From positions 1 to 64,000 of the forward strand of contig NC_063020.1 of the NCBI RefSeq assembly GCF_020509005.1: DNA of 64,000 nt, given 5' to 3'. Positions 32,632-42,749 of this stretch are shown here, piece after piece. The translations under genes and the position numbers were made by a program. This DNA is from Fulvia fulva (Eukaryota > Ascomycota > Dothideomycetes > Mycosphaerellales > Mycosphaerellaceae). Below the pieces are notes generated by a model. It had not been told where the DNA came from. It did no database searches and was given only the letters and a program-made list of their open reading frames with translations. Position 1 is the first letter of the stretch, and the number at the start of each line of letters is the position of its first letter.

Positions 32632-34545
32632 ATGAAGCTCTCCCTCGGCGATAACGATGTCGCAGCCATCGATGCACCAATTCGCAGTTCGGAGCGGTCC
32701 CCTAAAGACATTACAGAAAACATCATCAGTGAGACGAGGCAGTACTCTGAGATCCCTCACGTGGCAGATCGACTCACGCTGCCCATCGTCCTTGTGTTGG
32801 TGGTGGGTGGACTCGAGCGTGCGGCCTACTATGCTGTCTCTGCCCCATGGCGTAGGTTTTAGATCTGGGCCAACATCACCAGGGAGCTGCTGATACATAT
32901 CGTGAAACAGAAAATTATATGCAGAATGATAGTGAGAGCCGCTCTCCACCAGGAGCTCTTGGTTTGGGCCAAGCAACCGCCACAGCCATCAGTAACGCAT
33001 ATCTGGTACTCTCATCTCTGACACCCGTGCCATTCGCCATTGTCGCAGACTTGTGGCTGGGACGATATCGCACATTGGTCGTCGGTCTAAGGTTGGTAGT
33101 AGGAGCTTTAGTCATGATTTGGGCAGATCTGTTAATGCATCGCGCACAGTCTCGTCACCCTTGGCTGCATCGTCCAGCTCGCGACGTCCTTGGTACCCCT
33201 GCGCTTAGACGCTGGCCTGCCTGGCCTCCTTGTATCGATGATTCTGATAGCACTCGGCACAGGAGGCGTTAGGACTACCATAACACCCTTCCTGGCTGAG
33301 CAGAGCCGGGAACGAGAGTCTTGCGTCGTTGAAAATGCCGATGGCACCAAGCAGTTTATCGACTCTCGGTTGACACTACAACTCATTTACAACGTCTATT
33401 ATGCGTGAGCATCGTCACAAATCGCAGTAAAAGCTTGCTTTCCACTGATTAGGTCTAGGGTCATCAACTTCGCTTGTCTTTCCATGGTTCCATCGACGCT
33501 CTTGGAAAAGCAGAGCGGGTTTTGGGCATCATATACGCTAGCCACTGCGTGTACCTCTCTAGCACTGGCTTTCTTGATCGGCGTGTCTTTCCGTCTCGGT
33601 AAGTGCGCATGAACACAGTCGTTGGTGCCACCGCTGATCGATGTTGTACAGTCAAGGTCGTTCCGGGTCAAAATATCCTGGTGCCGGCTGCTAAAGTCAT
33701 GAATAATGCGATACGGAATGGTTTCGTGCTAGACCGAGCCAAGAGTCCATACCAGCTTTCACAGCATGGCATCAGCCCTCCTTACACCGATGCCTTCGTC
33801 GACGAAGTACGCAACACTATGCAAACCTGTCGTGTCCTGTATGTGTCCCTTCCAAACTTTGCTCTTCAGCCGCTGCTAGACTTACTGATTCATTCACAGA
33901 CTGTCATTCGCCATTTTCTATCTCTGCGCTAATCAAATGAATAATAATCTGGTCTCGCAGGCGGGCCAGATGCAGCTATCTGGTATTCCAAACGACATGG
34001 TTCCAGTGTTCGCTTCAGTCACCTGTTGCGTACTTGCGCCAATCCTGCAGGCATTGTGGAGCTTTCTTGCGCGCCACAAAATCATATTTAGCGCACACTT
34101 TTTGATCGAATGGTCCTTTGTTATGTGCGCTGTTGCGATTGCCCTCGCAGCGGTAACGCAACACCTGATCTACACATCCCCACCCTGCTACGATCGACCG
34201 AGGACATGCGGGCCCGACGGAAGACCCAACAAGATCAGTGTCTGGGTTCAGCTTCCGACGTATATCATTGCTGCACTGGCGGAGACTGTGGGATTCGTCA
34301 CGGCTAGCGAATATGCTTACTCGCATTCGCCCCCGAATGCTAGAAGCATGATACAAGCCTTCTCGCAGCTGGCAGCCGCCCTTGGAAGCCTACTTGGCCT
34401 TGCCACCAGTCCGGCGGCACGAGATCCTTGGTTGGTCGTGTACTACGGTGCTCTAGCGGGTGTCATGCTGGCTGCTGCCTTTGTGTTCTGGTGGTTCTTT
34501 AGGAAAGTAAAAGCAAATCAAGGCGGAGGTCAGCATGAGCAGTGA
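32632..34545 (+). CDS. PTR2/POT-family proton-coupled peptide transporter (six exons)
   Basis: As unspliced sequence this looks frameshifted, but it resolves into six exons with all phases matching: 32,632-32,851; 32,911-33,091; 33,150-33,404; 33,453-33,598; 33,652-33,838; 33,900-34,545. They encode 544 aa, close to the usual 550-600. Introns are 48-61 bp with GT..AG ends. PTR2 landmarks are in order: ERAAYYAVSAPWQNY, PGALGLGQATATAISNAY, GTGGVRTTITPFLAEQ, YLCANQMNNNLVSQAGQM and the C-terminal helices ending RKVKANQGGGQHEQ. Members import di/tripeptides with protons across the plasma membrane; in biosynthetic clusters they may move the peptide product or intermediates. It lies between the two dioxygenase genes and is convergent with the next one. 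Intron 2 (donor GTTGGT) is the least certain junction. Confidence 0.88.
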
Positions 34546-34651
34546 TTGACTGCTTGCTTTGATGTTTTGTATGTCTCATACGGCAATATCTGACTACAAC
34601 GAAAGCCCCCAAGCTGCCCAGTGAGCAATCTGAAGGTTAGATATAATCACA

Positions 34652-35838
34652 TCAGACGTGCCGACCAAGGTCCTCAGACCTCGACTTGCTGTGAACATCG
34701 AAGTACGGCTCCTCTCCGACGCCCACAGCCCGGTTTCCATATCGCTCTCCCAGACCCTCATAGTCAAAGGTCGGTGTGTGAAAGGTGCACCTGTATAAAC
34801 TGCAGTAAGCTCCTGTGAGTCTCGTTGGGAACGAATAATTTGAGTCAGGCTGACCTGTTGTCCCATACAGCGATATCATTAGGATTCCTCCACTTGAAGC
34901 GCACAGTCAAATCGTGGTTCTCGGTGATCATTCTCATGAACTTTGCCAACAGCTCTTGCGATTCCTGCGATGACAGTTCATTGATTCGAGTGGGAAATGG
35001 TCCGATGGCAAAGATACTCTTCCATCCCGTGACCGGGTTGGTCCTCACAACCGGATGAATAGAAGTCAGTCCGGTGTTTAGTGGATGTCCACGTGCGTCC
35101 TGACGAAGTTTGACCGTTTCTGGGTCAGCTTCCGCCATTTTCCGGTAGCCTTCCCCGCTGAATGTCGCCGTCAGTTGCTCGAAAAACTTTTGATATGCTG
35201 GAGAAAAGCGATCATAGATCTCGTATCCAGATGCCCAAACAGTGTCACCACCATTGCTCGGCAACTTGGTCACTCTCAAAGAGGTGTAGTCTGGAGGAAA
35301 CCGCTCGAATTGAACATCTGAGTGCCATTCTGCGGCACGATACTTGAGCTTGTCGGATTCGTCAGCCACGTGCTTGAGAAACTCGCTTCGCTGCACGGAG
35401 CTAATGTGTGAGATTTGCGGATCACCAACACCTAGCTCCAATGTGTCGTTCAGGACTGGATGGACGTGGAGAGAAGATTCTTTCGGCTTTCCGACAGCTT
35501 CACCCAATCGCTGCACGAACGTCTTTTGCAGATCGTTGGTCAAATTGTCTTGTTTGCGAAAGAAAACAACACCTCGGGCGGAAACTGGCGAAACCTCGTC
35601 AGCGGAAGTTCTCTGAGCAACGAGGAGATCAAAGGTGCTCACTGATATAGGCCAATTCTCGAAGGCGTTCATGAGCCTTTACATCTGTAGCGTTTAGAAT
35701 GTCATCCGCAATGTTGATATCAATGTACTCTCGACCAATGGCGGGAGTTGTATCGTCGTATGAGAATGCGTCCAACGCTCCGGAGGGCTTGATCGATCCC
35801 CGGAGAGGCTGAATGTCAGTCAAGATCGCTGGCGCCAT
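34652..35838 (-). CDS. TauD/TfdA-family 2-oxoglutarate/Fe(II) dioxygenase (three exons)
   Basis: Exons on the minus strand are 35,838-35,643; 35,584-34,855; and 34,790-34,652, giving 354 aa. The 58-bp first intron carries a CTGAC branch site; the second is 64 bp. The product contains ARGVVFFRKQDNLTND, the iron-binding His-x-Asp in WHSDVQF (about residue 150), a distal His in FHTPTFDYEG (about 312) and the cosubstrate Arg in YGNRAVGVG (about 326), all typical of fungal taurine/sulfonate-type dioxygenases. As a cluster member it could hydroxylate an amino-acid precursor or the peptide. As a stand-alone gene it could serve sulfur scavenging; the sequence does not settle this. It is convergent with PTR2 (106 bp apart) and divergent from the P5C reductase. 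Confidence 0.88.
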
Positions 35839-36370
35839 ATCAGGAAAGGAATTTGTCGGACCAACGCGTCCAGTTCATCCCTTTGCACACTGGTGCACAA
35901 AAGAGTCTTCTTCTACGTCCACACGATACCTGTTCGAGGTGTAAGTTCATGTTCGTGCAACCCCCATGTGCCTGTCGTTGACGTGTCAGATAAGGTCGCA
36001 GCTGGCAGGGAATAAGCTGACCTTGGAGAAACTTTGAACGAGACAAGGTGCAAAGGGATGGACAGCACGTCAACGATAATCCATGCATCGAAACAAGCTT
36101 CACCGCAGACCTGTTCCCAGGAACTCAGCGCATAGTTTCCGCAAAGAACCACGGGACCACATGGGATAAAGTTGCGTTGCATTGCATTGCATCGTTGCAG
36201 TGAAAGCAGGGAAGCCCTGCTCTATTGGAGGTCGAACACTTGAGAGCTCAGGCAACTTGTGTTGTCATAGCGCAATGGCAATCAGCCTGGGACAGCATCG
36301 CAGATGACAGCGACACTCTTAGCTGTCGACGGGCGCCACTCGCGTCGCTCCAGATGCCAGCTGTAGTCAC
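35839..36370. promoter_or_regulatory. Divergent intergenic region between TauD-like and P5C reductase genes
   Basis: About 530 bp lie between two start codons on opposite strands. Short open frames here have no recognisable domains. It probably holds the promoters of both genes. Confidence 0.45.
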
Positions 36371-37457
36371 ATGCAGGACATGGAGCTCGAAGATACTGGA
36401 AGTCGAACGGCCAACTTGGTGGAGACAGATACATTAGCCATACTTGGATGTGGTGAGTAAATCATGACTTTGCGAACGAGAAGTTGGTCTGAGGCTTGCT
36501 CCGCTCCCCGTTCATAGGCGCCCTTGGGACCTCCATTTTGCTTGGACTTCTTTCAGCAATCGAGGGTCAATCACCCTCGGCTCAGAATGCCAACCAAAGT
36601 TGCGACGATGTCTTACCGCAGCAATTTGTGGCATGTGTGCGGTGCGTCTGAACGTAGATGAAACGACTGCAATATATTATATCGCTAATGGGAACAGGCG
36701 TGAACTTGCAGCCGACCTGATACGACGTAGCATCAGCAAGACTGGAAAGAATGAGCGACCGGACGTCGACGTAAAGGTCCGCGCCAACGTTGAAGGCATA
36801 AGAAAAGCTGGGATCGTGGTCCTGGCAGTCCAGCCTCACCTACTGCGTCAGCTCTTCCAAGAGCCGGGTGTTGTGGCTGCGCTTCAGGGAAAGCTCGTTG
36901 TTAGTGTTATGGCGGGTGTGACTGTTCAAGATATCAAAGCTGGGCTGACGGAAAGTACTGCCTCGCTCACTGCAGCCGAGAAACGCGACCCCTTGATCGT
37001 CAGAGTCATGCCAAATATCAATTGTTTCGTTCGGCAATCAACCACGGTTATAGAAAGAGGCTCGGTGGAGGAGGATGTACTGCGAATCGTCAGTCATCTA
37101 TTCGAATGTGTTGGCAAAGTCTTCTTTACCGAGCCATCCACCATGGATGCTTGTACTGCACTGTGTGGATCATCACCCGCATTCTTCACCGTGGTCCTGG
37201 AGGCTCTCGTCGATGGAGCAATATCGACGGGTCTGGAGGCGGACGAGGCATTGCAGATGGCCGCTCACGCCATGATGGGCACCGCATCTCTTGTGCAGCA
37301 CGGCTGGCAACCAACAAAGTTACGGCATGGTGTCACATCCCCAGGTGGCTCCACCATCCAAGGTGTGTTGAAGCTTGAAGAAGACCGAGTGAGGTGGAGT
37401 TTTGCAAAGGCTTTGGAAGTGGCGGCTGGAGCAGCAGCCAAGCTGGGCTCTAAATGA
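36371..37457 (+). CDS. Pyrroline-5-carboxylate reductase (three exons)
   Basis: Exons are 36,371-36,452; 36,518-36,641; and 36,698-37,457, encoding 321 aa; an in-frame ATG at 36,380 has better context. Splicing restores the NAD(P)H-binding glycine motif split by intron 1 (LAILGCG then ALGTSILLG). Later landmarks are IVVLAVQPHLL, VSVMAGVTV, VRVMPN, CGSSPAFFTVVLEALVDGA and the C-terminal TSPGGSTIQGVLKLE, all P5CR signatures. The enzyme reduces 1-pyrroline-5-carboxylate to proline. Every fungus has a housekeeping copy elsewhere, so a second one inside an NRPS cluster suggests it reduces a substituted pyrroline such as methyl-P5C. Introns are 65 and 56 bp. All key motifs look intact. Confidence 0.9.
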
Positions 37458-37975
37458 TATCGAGCGAAGCGGGAAATGAAATGAGTGAGCGCAACGTAAA
37501 TAACGACCATTGATTCAGTACGTTGGCGCATCACTTTCGCTCTGCAAAACTCAAGCGATCGACGGCGAGAGTAGTGGATGATCTCGTGCAACTCCCTCTT
37601 GCCTGTATGCATGTCGTTGCATTTCCTGGTGTTTGAAAGGCGGTCCATGTGATCCACGGTAATGATTATAGGCTTTCTCCCATAATCCAACTATCACGGT
37701 GTTACTACCACAACGCTCCGTCTCCGCAGAGTATGCTCGCCAAAGCCCACTTCACACGTCTTTCCCGTAGCGTTAGATCGGGAACAGAACCTAGGTGGAT
37801 ACGTCGGACCTCTTCTTGGCCTCGAGAGGTCCGTCTCACTTTAGTGTAATCTATCCAAGAAGCCGGGATAGATGGCGAGATCAAGGAGACCGACGAGAGC
37901 TTAGAGGGCAATAAAAGCTACAGAGTTGGTCTAAAACGGCGGTAGATCTGTTGAAGTCGGAGCTTAATTAGATCT
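37458..37975. other. Intergenic region between convergent P5C reductase and UstYa-like genes
   Basis: About 520 bp between two converging stop codons. I find no gene or repeat here. Confidence 0.5.
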
Positions 37976-39024
37976 CTAGTCTACCTCGAAGAACTCGTCT
38001 GCAGGATGTAGGATTGCTTCTGGTGGCGGGATTACCACTATATCAGACTGATTCTCCGGCACACCGTGCTTTTCGTACCATGCAATCACCGACTTGTGAT
38101 CATAGCATTTGTGCTCTCTTCCAAAATCGGGCATCACGTCGCCTTCAGCAGTTCGCCACAGAAATGGAACAATTCCGATGTCGGCAGTGCAGAGTAGCCG
38201 TTCCTTTAGAGCACTTATGCAGTGGTCTGTTGCAAGTTTAGCGCCTTCAACAGTTGGGCTGCTTTGGACATACTGATGTGGGCCTTCATGAACTCTTCAG
38301 CGATGGTCTTTCCAGCACGAAGTCTCTGCTCGGCGTAGTATTCATGGTTGTAGTAGAGATTCTTACGAAGCGAGTCCTAGAAGACATTAGTCCCGCATAG
38401 ATGATAGTATGCGCAACTTTCGACCAACTAGACAGTGGAGGTGATGTATCATCTCTGGCACAACAGGATACCCTGGCGTGTCAAAGTCATCTCCAGAATA
38501 CTTGAGATGACTATTGTTCAAGCCATGAGCCGGACCCAGGCTCTCAGGGAGGATGAAATATGGGACTATTACAACAGTCAACATCGACTAACGGCTTAGA
38601 GAGTCGAACCTTACTCCATATTCCCAGATCGCTCCATGCTTGATCTACCTCTTTGCTCGGTGGACGAGTGAAATCGTTGGGTGTGAACCAAAAGCGGTCG
38701 AATCTTCTCACGGTGAGCCTGCGATCGATCTGCCCACGGTACGCGTCTAGCGCCTCGTTAGAGCCGTATCATTGTGGCTGTGTGGGATCCGTCAAGTCTC
38801 TGCAACTTACCGTAACTTGGGAGATCTGGAGAGTACATTGTTCGGGCATAGCCTACAGCCACAGAGAGACTCGTGATATTGGATGCCACAAGCATCACAA
38901 TGTACCACCCAGCACTCCAGATCCGTGCTTTCAGTGTCCGTCCGATTCTTCTTACTTTTTCCGGGCTGACTATAGACTCTTCTAGGAGATACACTGCTTC
39001 CTCTTTCAGTTCTGCGCGGTCCAT
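37976..39024 (-). CDS. UstYa-family (DUF3328) RiPP/secondary-metabolite tailoring protein (five exons)
   Basis: Spliced on the minus strand: 39,024-38,811; 38,746-38,615; 38,565-38,429; 38,376-38,274; 38,226-37,976, encoding 278 aa with all phases consistent. Introns are 47-64 bp; intron 1 has a GTAAGT donor and CTAAC branch site. After a short cytosolic tail there is one transmembrane segment (about residues 32-58, rich in V, M, L, S). Next come RPPSKEVDQAWSDLGIW and the two family-defining motifs HHLHC (156-160) and HINHC (194-198), with LRKNLYYNHEYY between and LLCTADIGIVPF after. UstYa proteins install oxidative cyclisations in fungal RiPPs (ustiloxin, phomopsin, asperipin) and act in some other pathways. 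Both motifs are intact. The neighbour across a divergent promoter is the repeat-bearing secreted precursor. Confidence 0.9.
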
Positions 39025-39864
39025 TGCACTGATCAGGGACTCGGATTTCGAAAGACGCCTGAGCACGAGAAGAGAGACGCGCTGTGGAAAGATGGCTAAA
39101 GCAGAATGGATGATAGAAAGGGATCACTATTCTAGCATTGTCGCCGAACTTTGACGCACAGTCGATCGATTCGCCATTTGGACCTCACTAACGTGCTTGA
39201 TGCGCCTGCGTGTAGGTTCTGATCCCCATGCGGGGTCAATTGGCGAGTGTAACGTCGTATAGCCCTGTACAGCGAGCTTCTAGGTAGTCACAACGATTTC
39301 AGAAAGCGGAAAGTGGGCGACTTCACTTAACATCTGCCAGGGCCATTTCGCATCCTCGGCATCTCGCAAGCGTGCGGGTAAATCCTCTCACGACCAGGAT
39401 ATGTTTGCTATGAGGATGCGAAATGGCCCTGACAGATGTTATGTTTTGTGTCATTCAAGGCGAGGTGTAACTTCGTACTGTACCAACTCATAAGATAAAC
39501 CGGGTGCCGGGATACTGTTCGCATGACCCTGTCAAGATAGTCTATACCGGGGTGATGCTTGTACCCAGACGTTATCACTACCTTACGCTTCGATCAAGCA
39601 CGAGGGTATCGGACCCTGATTGAGGCCCCCACGTAGTAAGTACATCTCTTCGATAGCAATAGCGTTCACTACCTAGCCCCTAGAAACGTTTGATACGCAT
39701 CTCGAATGATACGGCATTTTCGAGGGCAGATAGCGGGAAATGCTATTTGATACGATGCCTACGGCTAGCCTTCTATAACCACCAGCCTTCTGCCTTCTGG
39801 TCACTATCGAAGAGACGAACATTTGAAACTACACAGAGCTGTAGCCTTTCTATCAAGCTCCAAC
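39025..39864. promoter_or_regulatory. Divergent intergenic region between UstYa-like and precursor genes
   Basis: About 840 bp separate the start codons of the UstYa-like gene (minus) and the repeat precursor (plus), so both promoters should lie here. The region contains a 29-bp inverted repeat (39,329-39,440). I see no coding sequence. Confidence 0.5.
39329..39440. repeat. Inverted repeat with 29-bp arms
   Basis: Arms 39,329-39,357 and 39,412-39,440 are reverse complements with a single G/A mismatch and a 54-bp spacer. The arms include the shared core GGCCATTTCGCATCCTC. It lies between the UstYa-like gene and the precursor. It may be a short foldback element or a regulatory hairpin or cruciform. 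Confidence 0.75.
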
Positions 39865-40347
39865 ATGGCACGCCTTCTCGTTGTTCTAGCATCTCTGTTG
39901 TCGGTACTAGTGTCTGCGTACCCAGCACAGGAGGAACAAGTCAAGAGAGGAGACGACAGCCCTTATGAGCACTACAGAAACCCTCGAATCTTTGAAGGTA
40001 AGTATCGCTATCTTCTACATACAGAATGCTTGAAGGATCGCCCTTGCTAATTAATACAAGATCACGTTGTAAAGAGAGCAGACAAGGTGGGCCCTAATGG
40101 GTACTACAGAAACCCTCGAATCTTTGAAGGTAAGTATCGCTATCTTCTACATACAGAATGTTTAAAGGATCGCCCTTGCTAATTGATACAAGACCACGTT
40201 GTCAAGAGAGCAGACAAGGTGGGCCCTAATGGGTACTACAGAAACCCTCGAATCTTTGAAGGTAAGTATACTCCTGTTCTAGGTGCACGAATACAGTGGG
40301 TTGCAGTCAGTACTAATTCAATGCCAGATCATGTAGTCGACGCCTAA
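39865..40347 (+). CDS. Secreted repeat precursor peptide, candidate dikaritin-type RiPP precursor (four exons)
   Basis: Exons are 39,865-39,997; 40,061-40,129; 40,193-40,261; and 40,328-40,347, encoding 96 aa; the start context AACATGG is strong. Residues 1-18 form a signal peptide (MARLLVVLASLLSVLVSA). A Lys-Arg site at about residues 27-28 opens the first unit, which carries YEHYRNPRIFEDHVVKR. Two further units read ADKVGPNG then YYRNPRIFEDHVV; the last ends in VVDA instead of VVKR. Lys-Arg pairs are Kex2 sites. The repeats plus signal peptide and the adjacent UstYa-family gene match ustiloxin/phomopsin/asperipin-type precursors. The likely core lies within YYRNPRIF (Tyr and Ile available for cross-linking); its exact limits cannot be read. 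Exons 2 and 3 are each 69 bp and the introns before them are each 63 bp and almost identical, so the gene grew by 132-bp tandem duplication. I do not know the product's activity. Confidence 0.85.
39998..40261 (+). repeat. Two tandem 132-bp intron-plus-exon units
   Basis: 39,998-40,129 and 40,130-40,261 each hold a 63-bp intron followed by a 69-bp exon. They differ by only a few bases, and intron sequence is as conserved as the exon. The first exon also ends with the same ACTACAGAAACCCTCG block. This indicates recent duplication of a whole intron-exon unit. Confidence 0.9.
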
Positions 40348-42749
40348 ACAACTGGAGCCAGACGGCCTAGAATGCATGCGGATTGGTTTTCGAGGATGAT
40401 TGTGTATCGGGTGCCGTAGTACTTTGAAAATAAGCAATGTTCAACACAGGCTTCAAATTGGTATTCGTTAACACTATGGTCTTCACTTTCGTAGGGCGTT
40501 CCAATGCAATGCAATGTGGGTGTGTACCAAATAAGAAGGGTATGTCCAGAGAGTCTGTTGCATTCCACTGCTATTAGCGGAGGGGTAGGGGGACCTCCAC
40601 AGCGATCTCAGCCGCACGAGTAGTAATAGATGGTTCTACCTGTGTCGCCTTCAGTACACACATTGCAATGCAAGAGACTGTGGCTGTTTATTATATTGTA
40701 AAACAGGGAGGAACAAAACGGAACTGACTATGGCGACTGAGATCAGACGGCGTCTCGGTGTAGTCAAGATCACCCGACACGCGATCTCGCTGCGGATAAG
40801 GGAGTCTGTCAAACTGATACGTTATCCAGCACGACAGTGCTGCAGTACAGGCGACCATGAGACATGAATAGCGCTATGACAGGCTTGAATAACGTGCACT
40901 ACCACGTGCCTAGTTCACGCGGAGCGGCTGTGACACTGGTGGCTCGTCTTGATCGTGCGAAAGAGGGTTCGGCGAGCGCTACTTGCTGAGTCGCTCCATT
41001 GCAGTAACGATTATGTGGTGAGAAGTTCTTTGTGATGACGGTATGAGACCACAGATAAACCAGAGCAAACAGTCGCTTCGAAGGGCATCAATGGGCATCT
41101 GACGACGGTAGTTCAGCGTGGCTAGGGTCGTGGTGCAATCATCACCACAAGTCACGTTAGAATAGTAGCAAGACAAGGCTTTACAGGTCTGAAGGGAAAT
41201 CGCCCAACTTGCGTTGGTGGGATGTAGAACATACATCAGAATCGCGGCAGATGATGAAAAGTCACTTCACCAAGCATCAACCTTCCAATCAGTTAGCGTT
41301 CACGATATGATACTGACACGGTCGGCTCGACAGTGGCCATTGCACATCAGAGCGCCGGTCGTGCTAGACTACACCGTGTCCTGGCTAGCGCCACTGTGCT
41401 GTCTTAGTCAGAGTTCATCCGATTGCAGTGCACGGATCACTGATTACCTCGAACAGGCTTGCACAGACAGCACCGGTCTCCTCCCCGGAGACATCTTCAA
41501 GTCGCCACGGTTCTGCACATTACGTCTACAGAGACGTCAATAACGATCACAACATGGTCGAGGGGTACATCTACTAGTACATCGGAATACTAGAGTCGAC
41601 GGTAGCCGTAATCGGATCTACTATACTTATACGTAAGTAAGGTATCTCCACGAATGCGATTAATCGTCCCTACTTCGTATGTTTCGGAGGCTAGATATAT
41701 TACAGCTAACAGGCAACAGATTTTTCGACCGAGGCGGTATGTTCACCGTCGAGAGGGCTTCTCTTGTGGTAAATGAGACCCACCTCGAGAGTAATAGAGG
41801 ACGCGGAGAAGGAAAACCTGTAGGACCACCGTGTAAAGGAGCTTCGAAAGGACTACGGCGAGCTCAAGGTCCAATCAGGGAGCGAGATACCAAACGTCGA
41901 TCTCGCCGCACCAGATGACTTTAGTGTGTTGTCACAGAACTAGATGAAGGCCCACGCCTTCAGGTGTCTTAGGGACGACATCCACGCCGTTGATTTCGTC
42001 GCGGTCGGCTCAATGCCGAAAGAAGTCTCGGACTTCCTTTTGCCTGCTTACTTCGATGCAGAATCCAGATCTGCAAAAGTATTCCATGACTCCAATCCTG
42101 TCATTCCTGCTAACCGGGGGTGCATGTTCTTACTCATCATCCCATTGTCGCGCCAATTCTTGGCCAAGATTTCCTCTACAGCCACACTGACCACAGGATC
42201 CGAGCATCTCCGATTCTCAAGGGCTGTGGCAGCGTCGAGGGATTCTTGGACAACAGGTAGCCGTGGGCAAAGAAGCTTCGTCCGCAATCACATGGCATCA
42301 ACGGCAGGTCTCAATTTTGGCGAGGGCTGAGATGAAGCCGGATGGCGGACATCAAGTACGCGAAAGATGAGGCAAACTTTCTAGAGTAGGGAGCGAAGGA
42401 TCTTTAGTAGTAGTGGTGTCTTGAGATCCCACAATTCTTCTTCTACGATGATTGTAACCGCCATATCGGGGAACCTCCATGTGCTCGTAGGTACCTGGAT
42501 CGCAAGGGCTACATTGAGAATGATGATGCGTTTGTTACATATACACTTTATCCCCTATAGAGTACAAATGCGGGACCCTGACCACCGAGCGCAGCGTTAC
42601 CGGATGGCATCACATCAACGTTCTTCTTGTGATGGTTGTCGGCCCCGTAGCGCGGCACCGTGATGTGTTCGATCAAAGGCATGCCCCAGCCCTTGTTGAC
42701 GGTCGCGTCGTCTCTCCAGAGAACCTAAGAATCCACGAATGTCAGCAAA
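40348..42749. other. Long region without a supportable gene
   Basis: Several short frames occur (40,979-41,236 minus; 41,214-41,543 plus; 41,679-41,918 plus; 41,944-42,330 plus with an open minus frame opposite). None shows a domain, signal peptide or clear splice structure. About 41,560-41,700 is poor in CpA/TpG and may be a small RIP-touched remnant. I cannot exclude a small or fragmented gene. Confidence 0.4.

Noticed and set aside
32632..33932. Frameshifts or pseudogenisation of the PTR2 gene
   Set aside because: All apparent frame changes coincide with GT..AG introns of 48-61 bp whose removal restores conserved PTR2 motifs across every junction.
36600..37457. P5C reductase lacking its nucleotide-binding N-terminus
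   Set aside because: Two upstream exons supply the LAILGCG and ALGTSILLG glycine motif in phase, so the gene is complete.
41679..42330. Possible genes at 41,679-41,918 and 41,944-42,330
   Set aside because: Open on both strands over the same bases, no domains, no signal peptide and no clear introns; left unannotated.
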